DNA of 64,000 nt from Kalaharituber pfeilii. Taxonomy: Eukaryota; Ascomycota; Pezizomycetes; Pezizales; Pezizaceae. The translations under genes were made by a program, and so were the position numbers. Shown piece after piece: positions 33,657 to 44,454 of this stretch. The DNA is taken from contig WHUZ01000050.1 in the NCBI GenBank assembly GCA_015179045.1, forward strand, positions 62,001-126,000, in the 5' to 3' direction. The number at the start of each line of letters is the position of its first letter. The first letter of the stretch is position 1. Under the pieces are notes generated by a model that made no database searches, was not told the DNA's origin, and saw only the letters and a program-made list of their open reading frames with translations.

Positions 33657-33707
33657 GACCACATCAAGGTCAAAGCAACCAAGAGAAGCTATATTTATTA
33701 TGTAAAA

Positions 33708-33806
33708 GTTTTTTTTTTTTTTCTATTTTTTTTAAAAAAAATATCATTGCTCACATGCCGCCCTATGGGCTATGGTGAGATTAGGTACATGAGAAATATG
33801 AGAAGT
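33708..33806 (-). mobile_element. LINE-B 3' end insertion with altered stem
   Basis: T-rich tail, then the inverse of a LINE-B hairpin whose outer stem is CTCAC/GTGAG instead of CTCGC/GCGAG. Possible short target duplication GTAAAA at about 33702 and 33807. Confidence 0.7.
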
Positions 33807-34062
33807 AAAAATTGAATTGAAAAATGAACAGATTGAATACCCGTTTAGCGGTCCACCCAGTCCATCAGTGTTATAAGTCGGTCTCCTTCGGCTTTCCCCT
33901 GTTTTGGGGGCCTAATAAGTGGCGTATCTTCCTCCGGGCCATTCCCTTCTCCACACCCGGAATCTTTCCTAAATGTTCGCCGCTGTCTGCTCGCCTTCCC
34001 CGCACGATCTACAATCCAGTATTATTTGATATGATTCCGTGAGCTTCAAGTCAGAGCCCTCC

Positions 34063-36383
34063 TCAAGCCTTCCGTGCCCCCGTAACATCCCCGGTAAACC
34101 GATATCTTAGCACTCCCTTTCCATCCACTCGTACCAAGGTCCAAGGCTCCCCGCATGCTTCCTCCTTCTCAAGGTTTGCCAAAATGCGAGCAGCAGTCTC
34201 CACGTCATCTCTAACTTCTAACGTCCCAAGAACAAACCACCCCATGAAAACCGCTACCATCATTTGAAATACTGCCATTCCGGCAAGAACCAGTACCACA
34301 CGGTGCCAGTCCACAAGTAACACCCCGACAGCTAAAGGTCTACTTGGAACTATTTCTTCTTTTCTGAGTCCATTGCCCATTCGCTGCACTACTAGTGCCA
34401 CGGAGCGTGCGAGGACTCCAGCAATGCCTTGTGTGGGAGGACCTGGATCATTGGGTAGTAATCTATCTCTCCATTTGGGAAGCCATAATTGGTCAGTAGC
34501 AATGTTGGTGTTGTTTACCAGGGAATTCGTGAGTAATTTGGCCCACTTTGCGCGACTATAAGTATAACTGACTTCTCTCCTTCCGTCGGCAACCAGAAAG
34601 CGAGATAACGTCTTCCGGAGGGCCTCACTGGGGGCCACCCGGATGCGATTACCCCATGGAACTGGTGAGCAATATTCAACTGTAATTTGACAGTTATAAC
34701 CATTGCGAACAAAAGATGCAGTCAGTGGATCATTTTCATGCGTAAAACCTTCTGCTAGGCCTACAGTTCCATGTATGAGTAATAATTTGTTAACGCAAAT
34801 CTGCATCACGGTCTTTGGGTTCATATGAAAGAAGACATACCCATCATCGTGCAGGCCAGCCCACAATTTGTTCCATTGCCCGGTTCTGAAAAAATAACCC
34901 AACCCTCTGGGCCCCACGGAAGACTCGTATATGTACCCTTCTGAATCTCCGTATAATTGTAGCTGTTCCAATTTACTGCATTTAATTGCTGCACCGGGTA
35001 AAATATTGACGTGGAATAATCTTGCCAAAATCATATATACTCAGTAACTGGGCCTTTCGGTTATCCCGATAACAAGCAGTGCATACTCATCCGTACGAAA
35101 AACTCATCAAAGACCTTGACTTCCGTGCAGTTAGCCGCTACCTGAATGCTGCGGTCTATCTTTATGCGTTTGTCGCCACCCTCGTCTTCTAGAATATAGC
35201 TATATGAGACTTTGCTGCTAGTTCCATGGCCATCAATGGACAAAACCAGACCTGGAACATCCAGAAAGTACTCCAAGTTCTTGATGAAGGGATCTCCTGA
35301 GTCTGAGACTGCAAGGGATGTGTTTTTTGCAGATTGGGTTTGAATTGCAGCCTCTCGAAGGAGTTCCAATAGTGTGTCTATAAACACAATGATATATTAG
35401 TTAGTGTCAGGATATTTATAGACCATTGCATCCGGCTCAGAGCGTAAGTGCGCTGCTATTGGCGTTATATGGCACTATCACAGGCCTAGCAGATCGTAGG
35501 ACGTGATATGCATGAATGGTCAAAAGGATGGATCTAGAAAACTTACCACTTGACACTACTTTTGACGCAAATACACTGTCATTTGCAAACTTCTCCCCAA
35601 CCTCTGGCCACCATGCTCCCTCAATAGCTTTGACTTCAACAAGCTCATCATCATCCACAGTATATGTCAAACCAAGGAAAGCAACACTGAGACGCCCAAT
35701 CACATTGCCAACCACAAAGAGCCATGCCAGTACGGTGACAACATTGTATGACTTCCGCCGCAAATGGCACCAAACGAGGAGGCTATAGCTGCCAATGGTT
35801 CCACGCCATATGTGGCCAATCTATGGTTAAATCTATAGATCAGCACAACGCCTAGTGCAAGTTTGTACTCAATGACCAAACAAACCCAGTGGGAACCTTT
35901 AAAAGATAATGGAGAGTATCGGAAAGAACATACCTCAGTTGTTGTATTTGGACGCTTCATTACTAATCCCCCTCGAAGCATCAACCCTACCTGATCTAGG
36001 AAATAACCAATTCCCATACTCAGAGCAGCGGCAAGCAAGAGTGAGATTGTATTGAACCATCTCCTGTCTACCTTCCCAAGAACTCCTTTGTCGTTATACA
36101 CCTTCAGGGTATATGCAAATCGGCCTTCAGAGAAAAGGTTGCAAAGGATGATTGGGGTGGTGCGGAACAAAACAGTTTTGATGGTCAGTGCTGGGTATGT
36201 GGGCGTTGTCTTCGGTTCCAGATTGAGATGGGCATCAGATAATTGAGATGCTGTATCCCTAAGACTATAAGTTGAGGCCTGGGATGGATTTTTGTGCTCG
36301 CTTTGGGATGATGACTCTTCACGTCTGTACTGTGGTGCAGTTAGGAGGGCACCAGTGGAGCCAATGTACGACATTGAGTACAT
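34063..36383 (-). CDS. Uncharacterised fungal membrane protein, four exons
   Basis: Model on the minus strand: exons 35934-36383, 35547-35820, 35087-35377, 34063-35039, all GT-AG, in phase, 663 aa. The third intron is only 47 nt. Predicted membrane segments: one or two in exon 1 (RRWFNTISLLLAAALSMGIG and the preceding hydrophobic stretch), one in exon 2 (LAWLFVVGNVIGRLSVAFL), one near the C-terminus (VLVLAGMAVFQMMVAVFMGW). The region between (about residues 240-520) is hydrophilic with several N-x-S/T sites and Cys residues, so it is probably extracytoplasmic. Similar hypothetical proteins with an R.WFN..S.L..A..S...G block are common in Pezizomycotina. Function not known. It is the undamaged member of the local tandem pair; the left copy is a pseudogene. 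Confidence 0.72.
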
Positions 36384-36849
36384 CCTGCCTTAGCCCAACT
36401 CGGGAATGGGCCTAGTCTTGGTTTCAACTTTCAAGTGATCGTAACCTTGTCTAGCGGAGAATAAGGGCCTGTAATAAGTGACAGTGAAAGGAATAGCAAG
36501 TGAGTGTTTTTGATGCACAGTAATCACCAGTGATGCATCGATGCTACTAATGATTTAAGTATGCATTTTGTGGAAATAGAGAACGAAAGTGTGACGGAGC
36601 TGAAGTAGTGAGGTGCTACGGCATGGAAAGAGTAAAGGGCTGGATATCTGTTCTTATATCACCCTCGACACGGCAACACTCACTGTGATGATGTTCAATA
36701 AAACATCGTATCATGAGACTTGCCTAAAGAAAGGATTTGCTTTCTGACCGCCGATTTGGGGCTGCGCCCACCGTAGACGCAAGGCTGTAGCGAATGTTAC
36801 CAAATCTGTATCACTGACAATCCGATAGCGCACGGGAGGAATTTGTCTT

Positions 36850-38768
36850 CTTTTTTTTTTTTTTTTTTTTTGTATTTCATTACTCGCGTGCCGCCCTGTG
36901 GGCTATGGCGAGGTTATTTTAGGTACATGTATGAGAAAGTGAAGAAAGAAAGGAAAATTGAAAGGAAGTGAGATCATTCCTGTCCTGCCCATTCCAGTAT
37001 CTCCGCGATGTTTGTCTCCTTATCCGGTTGCCTTAGTCCTCCCGCTCCGTCCCTTATCTTTCTCCTCCATGTCTGACAGTCGTTGGTTATGTGGGTTAGG
37101 TTCTCTGGTGCTCTCCCGCACCATCTGCATTCTGGGGAGTCGGTCTTTCCTATGGCGTATCTCCACTCTTTGAGCCCCTTGTTCCCGAGGATCCCGGCCA
37201 GGGTTGCGATTCTCCTGCGGTTGTCTATGCTTTGGAGAGGTCGATAGGAGAGGTGGAGGCGATTCCGTTCTTCGGGGGGTGCAGTGGGCCCTGGAAGAGG
37301 GGGATGGATATGAAAGCGTTTTGGACCGCTGGCAGGGGCAGTGGTCAAGGTTCTCGGAGGAGGGCGAGGAGATCTCATGGGGAGGAGTGTGTGAGAAGGT
37401 GAAAGTGGAGTGCGCAGAGAGGCTAGGTAGAAAGGGGGGAGGGAGAGAAGAGTGGGAGACCTCGGTTGAGGAAGCCGGAAGAGGGAGAGCGGTTCTCTTC
37501 TCGGATGGTAGTAAGGTCGAGGACAGCAAGGTGGGGGCGGGGGTGTGGGGGAGATCAGGGGTGGTGGCGGAGGAAATAGGGAGAACGGCGACGGTTTTTG
37601 ACGGGGAGGTGAGAGGGGTGAGAAGGGCGCTGGAGAGTGTACCGGAGGAGGTACCGGTCCTGGTTTGCTTAGATTCTGAAGTCGCTGTCATGGCGATTCA
37701 GAAGGCGGGCAGGGAGGGAAAGGGAAAGACGGAGGATGTGAGAAGGGTGGTGAATGCAGTAGCGAGAAGAAAGAGGAAGGGGGGGATGCGAAACTGTTGT
37801 GGGTAAAAGCTCATATCGGAATCGCAGGCAACGAGAAGGCGGATGAGTGGGCAAAGAAGGGGACGGTGATGCAGGGGAAGGAGGTGGCCACCGGAAGTGG
37901 GGTGCGCCAGAGGGTGAAGGCGTGGAGGAAGGAGAAGAGAGAAGTGGAGGGCTTTGGAGGAGGAAAGGTCATGGAGTGGAGTAGGATGGCGACATCAAAC
38001 TTCACTGCATTGCGACTGGAGCGAGGACGGTGTGCTAGGTGGTTGAAGAAGCTAGGGGTGGCGGAATCGGATAGGTGCAGGTGTGGGGAGGTGCAAACGG
38101 GGGAGCATCTCACTTTCCGATGCAGAAGTCAGGAGAACCGCCCAGAAGGTTTTGAGAGGTGGAGCGACATGGGAAAGGAGTGGAAAAGAAGGGCGGAGAA
38201 TGGGGAGGAGTATGACGTTTTAGAGAATTTCTTCGCTGGGGTCAAGTTCTAGAAGGTAGGAGAATGCGGGGTCAAGTTCTAGAAGCTAGGAGATCGGGGG
38301 CGACGGCGCGTGGGGGCCATGTACGTAGAGAGTTAGTTTAGCCTGTCTCCGGCTTGCCCAGGGGCCCTGCCATGGCTTAGTGCTACAAGCGGGGTTATGT
38401 GATTTAAAAAAAAAATAAAAAAAAAAAATTCCGTTCTTCGGCCGAGGCTTTTGGCTTCCTGTCTAATCCCCCGCTTCTGTGGTGATGTCGTCTTCGCATT
38501 GTAGTGCTGTGCCTACCTTGGCCGCCTCGTCCGCCCTGGTGTTTCCTTCTACCCCTTTGTGTGCCTTGATCCACATCACTGCGATGTCTTGGTCCCCTCG
38601 GCTGACTCGTTTCTCCCATTGTCTTCTGACTTCCAGGGATGAGCCTTCTGCGTTCAGGTCGCCGTTGGCTATCTTCCGGAGCCTGGTGATCGCTGTGCGA
38701 GAGTCGGTGACAACCATTAGCTCTCCTTCTTGTTCGAGTTCTTGGCCGATTGCGATCATCTCTCCGTC
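36850..38768 (-). mobile_element. LINE-B insertion split by a nested LINE-A
   Basis: The outer minus-strand LINE-B fragment (36850-37275 plus 38442-38768, about 750 bp) is flanked by the exact 13-bp duplication AGGAATTTGTCTT at 36837-36849 and 38769-38781. It encodes part of RNase H (VVTDSRTAITRLRKIANGD, VMWIKAHKGVEGNTRADEAA) and an intact C-terminal knuckle (CRWCGRAPENLTHITNDC). Poly(A) is at the left end. The two halves become one open stretch when the nested element is ignored. Confidence 0.92.
37276..38428 (+). mobile_element. LINE-A insertion, longest copy (RNase H to poly(A))
   Basis: 1153 bp with exact 13-bp duplication TTCCGTTCTTCGG at 37263-37275 and 38429-38441. It encodes RNase H: AVLFSDGSKVEDSKVGAG, ATVFDGEVRGVRRALESV, VLVCLDSEVAVMAIQKAG, then LWVKAHIGIAGNEKADEWAK. 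A knuckle follows (CRCGEVQTGEHLTFRC). A frameshift lies in a run of 7 G near 37780-37786. The 3' UTR ends GCCCTGCCATGGCTTAG...GCGGGGTTATGTGATTT plus A tail, identical in design to the short LINE-A tails elsewhere. This identifies them as 3' ends of a coding LINE, not SINEs. Confidence 0.92.
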
Positions 38769-38781
38769 AGGAATTTGTCTT

Positions 38782-40512
38782 TTGCTATCTAGCATTTGTA
38801 GATGACCAGCCTTGCCATCAGAAGATGCATTCGCCACTACCTTTCGCCACTTTCTCCTTACGACCACGGCGGACATAATCTCGTCCAGTAATTATGGCAT
38901 AACCAATTGAAGCCGAGATCGCATTATCCACGTGCCTTCGCATGCAAGTACTTACGACTTTTTTAGTCAAAGCTGATGTGGTAACCGAAAGGGGCATTCA
39001 TTCCGCTTGTTTCAGCTAGTTGGCCGCACCCAACAACTCATGCACATATACAACCAATCAGGAAACCAGTGGTTAGATTATTGTGAAACGCGTCGACCTA
39101 TCATCTTTTCCCATTTCAAAAGTCCAGCTCAGGACCGTACATATATGTATGATCGCCTTACTGACGACTGCCAAATAATTTCCAGCGGTATAATTACACA
39201 TGAATTTGGGCACCTGGAATCAAGCACTGCCATTATGGCGATCGCAAATCTACATTCGGAACTATAGTTCAATACCGCTCCCTCAATCCTTTAGTTTCTC
39301 AATATGCCTCCCGGTCGACCACTCTTTATCCTTACCAGCCTAACTAGCAATAGGAGCCTGTATTTTCTCCCCAGTCCACTTTCACCTCCCCACCTCGTCC
39401 CTTCCGCTATAAACCCTCTCCCGTAACTAGCTCTGACTGCTACGATAGGTAAGGTCCTATTTTGATTGCTCCCTTCTCTTCCTCCTGTCCCTTTTATTCC
39501 CACATGTCTCTTTACCCACGTCCCTGCCCTTTCCTTCAGCATGAATGCAAGTTGAGTGTCAAATATGCTGCCTGTGAACCAGCTACGGATGGTGCAGAGT
39601 TGACACCAGGTGGCGAATTCAAAACAGTGGAGAGCTGGGCAGCAAGGGGTTGAGAGGTCTGACTTACCTGCCGACGGGCAAGGGACCATGGAGGAGTTGG
39701 CTCAAAAAAATTGGAGAGGAGTTGGAGAGCAACGGCAGGCTGTGCGAGGGAGCCGAAGGGCCCCGACATGGGAGGAAGTGAAGGGGTGACTGGCGCCGAC
39801 AGAGGAGACGGACGGAGTTCGTGGAGTCTGTGGGGAGGCTCTACGTTGAGCGGCAAGGGGAGCGGAGGAATGGGAATTGTGTTTTCCTTGATTATTTGTA
39901 AGCGAATACACTAAATAGCTCTCCCTATATTCACGCTGGGCTGCTGATGAGTAATGGGGGGACTTGTCGTCGTGGTTGCGGACACCTCTCCTTTTTGAAT
40001 TATTCTTTCATTATAAAAGAATCCTCTCACTTATATATCTATGACAATATTTTATATATATTACTTATTAAGAATATATTCATCTGGATGAATATAACCT
40101 CAAATAAATTATATCTAAAAATTGGTGAATGGAAAGAAGAGCAAAGGGAAGTCAAACAGCTACCTATTGCGCTAGCGAACACTGTTATTCTCCTCTGGAG
40201 GTAGGTTGTAAAAGTTTTTGTTCTGACCAAACGCCAATGGGTGTCATCGGCCAATGAGCCAACCTATCCCACATTCTTGCCGAATAGTTTGAATTGTCAT
40301 TCGCAGTATGTTCAGTACCAGCGCAGGTAATCATATTTAACACCAGTGCAGTGCTTGCATGCTTTGATCTGTATCGCATGTTTACATATCTCGAGAAGGG
40401 GTATATAATCGTTTAGTGCTAGCGAGATATTGGCACTTGGCGATAGCGTAATATCAAAACGGATGCCATTTTGACAGAACCTGTTAGCTGCATGTTGACC
40501 CGCGTCGGCCTC
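38782..40512. other. Intergenic, no gene recognised
   Basis: The left part belongs to the segmental duplication. Around 39690-39900 a GC-richer purine stretch has no intact frame. No RNA gene seen. Confidence 0.35.
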
Positions 40513-40579
40513 TGCCATGGGGAATAGCTGCCACCGAGGTTACGTGAAATTTTTTTTTAAAAAAAAATAAAATAAAAAG
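40513..40579 (+). mobile_element. LINE-A tail, diverged
   Basis: CTCTGCCATGGGGAATAGC...GAGGTTACGTGAAAT, then an interrupted T/A-rich tail. The stem is altered (CCTC with GAGG). No clear target duplication, so probably older. Confidence 0.6.
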
Positions 40580-41589
40580 GTGTCCGCGTACAGACAACCT
40601 GCGCTGATTTTTCCTGATGCGTAAATACTGAGTTCCACCAGGTATTGTCGCGTACCACATCTTTTACACCAAAACCGACTAAGCGTGGGGAGCATATTTC
40701 TAGCCACCAGAACAGAATTTTCTATGCGCCTTGTAGAGGGTTAAATAAAGGACTATTCTTCCTAATGCGTACCAAGCTCCTTCCGTAACGTTGTTTAAAA
40801 AGAATTATCGTTCCGCAAAATTTGCATCACTTATCGCATACGCATGGCATACATGTTTTGCTACAATGTCGCTGGTCTTGAATTTTACTTATTACTCCTG
40901 AATTAGATTTGATAAAAACATCGGGACACTTGAATGTCCTGATTTTACTTTATTTACAAATTCAAGAAGCACACTAAGGAAATTCATGAAGAAATTGTGG
41001 AGTTATGCATAAAATCTATATTGTCATAGAAAATTGTATGCAGTAGTTGTATAGAGAACTACTATCGATCCAGAGCTCATCAAGAATATTGATGAACGGT
41101 AAGATTCAACTACTTGTTGCACTATCAAGGGTAGATTACGTAAGTACACATGCACTAGTAGGTACTCGCTACTAGTATAGAGTAATGCAACTTCTGAAGC
41201 TGTGTGCAGGTACTAGTATGTGCAAAGGCCTGTGCAGGGGTATGGCAAGTGTAGGTAAACGCTCAAGCAAGTGAGGCAAGTTTCTGAGAGTGTTATTGTA
41301 TTCGGATTTCAAAGTGCTCCGCATTTAACTAGCATATAAGAAAGTATATTTTATATAAATGCTAATAAGTTAGTTGTAGATTTCTTTAGTTAAAAATTGT
41401 CAGCTCTGAAGAGCTGAAAAGAGGTGAAAATATTCTCATATATCTATATTGTAAATTAAGTTATTGAGTTTATTATTATGTAGAGCAACTTTAATATCTT
41501 AAGATATTCAATAATATATAAGTAATTCTTCTACTTTATAGCTTTTTTTAATTTTTTAAATATGATTTGGTGGAATTTTGTATCCGTAA
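40580..41589. other. AT-rich intergenic sequence
   Basis: No gene or bounded repeat recognised. Confidence 0.4.
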
Positions 41590-41591
41590 TA

Positions 41592-42866
41592 CTAGCCGAA
41601 AAAATAAGTATCCGGACAGGCGACCAATGCATATTATGCGCTATGCAGTTTTTGGCATGAACGAGCATACTTGGCTATGACACTCAGTGTGGATTTTATT
41701 ATGTCAGAAGTATCCGGACAGCTGACATAACGAATTTGGGACTTGCAGCACCAACAGTCCTATACCTACGTATGAGGACAGCGCAAATAGATGTAAGTCC
41801 TTTACTAGAAATATAAAAATGGCACTGCAGGCAACTACGATAAGTGCAGGTTCAGGCGTTATAATGATCAAAACTTACTATTCTGATAGATCCTAAGATT
41901 TCGAGACTGCTCTTCAGGGCTTTTTTAGAGACCATTGAAATACTGTTTAAGAGGCTGTTCGAGCTCAAACAGCCTCCGAAACAGCCTCCGAAACAGCGCC
42001 CGAAACAGCCTCCGAAACGGCCTGGAAAGTTGCCTCCGGAACAACCTCCGGTACGACTTCCGAAACAGCCTCTGAACAGCCTCTGAACAGCCTCCGGAAC
42101 ACCCTCTTAAACAGCTGCTCGAACAGCTGCTTGTAGCATGTTAACAGCTACTCAAACAGCATCCAGAATAGCCTTCGCAACAGCCTCCGGAACAGCCTCC
42201 GGAACAGCCTCTGGAACAGCCTCCGCAAAACCTTCCCGAAAAGCCTCTGGAACAGGCTACAGAAGAGCACTGCAATAGCAGTGAAAACACCCCGTAGTGA
42301 CCTACCTCCAGTTGCAGTACTCTGTTCTGCAATTTATTACAACTTCAAGATTTGTAGCTGATGTATATGTGAAGCTCTCAAAACTCCACTCTTAATGATG
42401 TCAGTGCAATTGATTTCAGTATCTTCATTATTCTAGATATTGTTCTTATTGATAAAAACTTCGCTTGGGCTATTTGGTATGCGAATACCTCAATGTAGGC
42501 CAACAAAGGCTGTTCTTTTCCAGGGGGGCTATTTTAGCACCTACAAGAATATTAGTATCTTCCTTAGTATGATAATTGAGTCTTTACCCGGACTGTTGTT
42601 GCTTGCCGTCCTTGTATATATTACCTTGTTCTTCTATTTATTCCGCTGTTGTATGATAGGGGTCTCCAGAATTCATTATGTCAGCTGTCCGGATTTCATT
42701 AGGTCAGCTGTCCGGATACTTCTGACATAATAAAAATTGGACGCTATCATGAAATTTGGACTGGTATAAGGAGCCAACCATACAAAAATATGCTAGTTTA
42801 TACCAAAAACTGCATAGCGCATAATATGCATTGGTCGCCTGTCCAGATACTTATTTTTTCGGCTAG
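41592..42866. mobile_element. TA-flanked inverted-repeat DNA element carrying a minisatellite
   Basis: 1275 bp between TA at 41590-41591 and 42867-42868. Terminal inverted repeats of about 65 bp start CTAGCCGAAAAAATAAGTAT and include GACCAATGCATATTATGCGC, with one mismatch in the part read. A subterminal motif (GTATCCGGACAGCTGACATA) occurs near both ends. The interior holds a minisatellite (41955-42255). No transposase domain is recognised. Confidence 0.87.
41955..42255 (+). repeat. 12-bp minisatellite
   Basis: About 22 diverged copies of a 12-mer like AACAGCCTCCGA or AACAGCCTCCGG, some truncated. It lies inside the DNA element 41592-42866 and is probably an internal expansion. Confidence 0.8.
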
Positions 42867-42914
42867 TAGCAAGGACAGAATAGGTGGAGACGGAAATTGA
42901 GCAGTGTGTTCGTA

Positions 42915-42966
42915 ATAGCAAGGTTCTCGCTATAGCGGGGTTCGTTATAACAAGGGCTGACTGCAA
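42915..42966 (-). mobile_element. Possible single pogo/Fot1-type terminus
   Basis: On the minus strand the sequence starts CAGTCAGCCCTTGTTATAAC and continues GAACCCCGCTATAGCGA, resembling the CAGTCAG...CGTTATAACGAA ends of pogo-like elements. No matching opposite end was found nearby. Confidence 0.3.
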
Positions 42967-43032
42967 CAATGCAAGTGCGAAACCATGCGGCAAGCTGCAG
43001 ACATGGATTTACACGAGAGCGTCTAATACTTG

Positions 43033-43134
43033 CTGGTTCGGAAAGTATTGGAACGCTGCATAAATTGTGTGGGCTATCCGCCTTTTGGAATAGTGCAAGT
43101 ATGTTATGCAGCGTTCCAATACTTTCCGAACCAG
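43033..43134. repeat. Perfect 31-bp foldback hairpin
   Basis: CTGGTTCGGAAAGTATTGGA and the following 11 bases (43033-43063) are exactly inverse-complementary to 43104-43134, with a 40-nt loop. No flanking poly(A) or clear target duplication. Confidence 0.8.
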
Positions 43135-44454
43135 CGAGTAAGCAATCAAAGTCTCAAAAATGGTATGGGTCGCCAAGTGGCTGCAGAATAGCAATGGAGT
43201 GAGATAACGTTAAGTTCTTTTGCCCACCACACATAACAAACACCAAATTCCACCCGACCGATGCATAAACATCAGAATAATTTGAGAATGAGACCAACAA
43301 TCTGCTTTCAAAAATTACTTGTCCAGAATGTAATTCTGCTACCTATGTGTTCTGGCATATCGATGAAGATTGCGGTTCGCGAACCGGCCTGGAAATGTTC
43401 GTCGGTGGGTCAGAACACCCTATTCCGTTCCCTTCAACTCTATTCCAAGCTGTATGTGCACTGCATATCTTCTGAATGGATAATTTGATCTTGTAAATGA
43501 TGCAATATGCGACGAGTGGTCTTGTGCATGAGGAACCTAGTAACCGCCGCCATTCAGCGTCCGCAGAATACTCAGAGCCGGTTTGAAAAATTGCACCAGT
43601 TTTCAGTCTAGGTAAACTTGCTCAGGCATGAAGTAGAAATCCTCCAGCTGTTCTGCAGCCACTAATATGTAACTTTGGAAATGTATCGCGTGCTGCGCGC
43701 AACTTCCGCCTCCAGGATTATGCGAAACATTCCCCCACTCAATCCAGACATTTGCGAGTTGGTGGCGCGGACTTCAGAACATGAAGTTAAATGTTAAATA
43801 TTAACAGCAGTGAAGTCGCCCGATTCGCGTGCCAATTTTACGTCCTAACCGTGATTGTATTCTTATTTAGGAATAAGCGCAGTCCTAGTCTCGTTTCCAT
43901 TAATGTCGTCAAGCATGGCAAATTCCAACTTCTAACGAATTACAGTCTGTTGCGCTACCAAAGTAATTTACGAGTTGCCAGGTTCTGAACCAGAGAGTCG
44001 ATCCATGCAGGGTTGCTCATTGCTTGTGGATGTGACAGTTGTATAAGATGACTCCAGAAACTCACATATTTGACTAACCCCTTCGCAATTTTACTAGATC
44101 AGTATTTGGTTACTCTGGAGACACTTGCCCGTCATCACGGGGAGAAGCCCGCCAGCTTAGTGGCTGTTTATCAATACCTTTTGCGACGCTAGTAAGCAAA
44201 CGACATTATCGTGGGTAGTCTCGTACAAAGCTCTCGGGTGGTTTACCCGACGAGCTTGACGGCAATGCGCTTGGCACAACTTACTATAAAATCTGGACGT
44301 AATTACCACTGCGCAAGCGGTATTAATGCTCCTGATGAAGATCGATTCGCGTGTGTCAACTATAGAAAAGGACGACGATTACGTGAAACTGCATCATATA
44401 CCATTCACTTTCCTTTTTTTCCAAGTCGCACAGTGAGCCACTGCGATTGGAGCG
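43135..44454. other. Intergenic; possible short coding relic near 43309-43470
   Basis: One + frame from about 43319 reads CPECNSATYVFWHIDEDCG, then FVGGSEHPIPFPSTLF and ends at a stop. It looks protein-like but matches nothing I recognise and has no start or splice context. The rest has nothing recognisable. The last roughly 200 bases are the promoter side of the nuclease gene. Confidence 0.25.

Larger units (their letters stand above)
34030..39260. repeat. Segmental duplication, right copy
   Basis: Counterpart of 28880-32110. It holds the intact paralogue and matching upstream sequence, interrupted by the nested LINE pair at 36850-38768. Confidence 0.8.

Noticed and set aside
41955..42255. 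CRISPR-like array
   Set aside because: Units are contiguous 12-mers without unique spacers; the genome is eukaryotic.
42141..42332. Cys/Gly-rich peptide frame on the minus strand
   Set aside because: It is just the translation of the 12-bp minisatellite.
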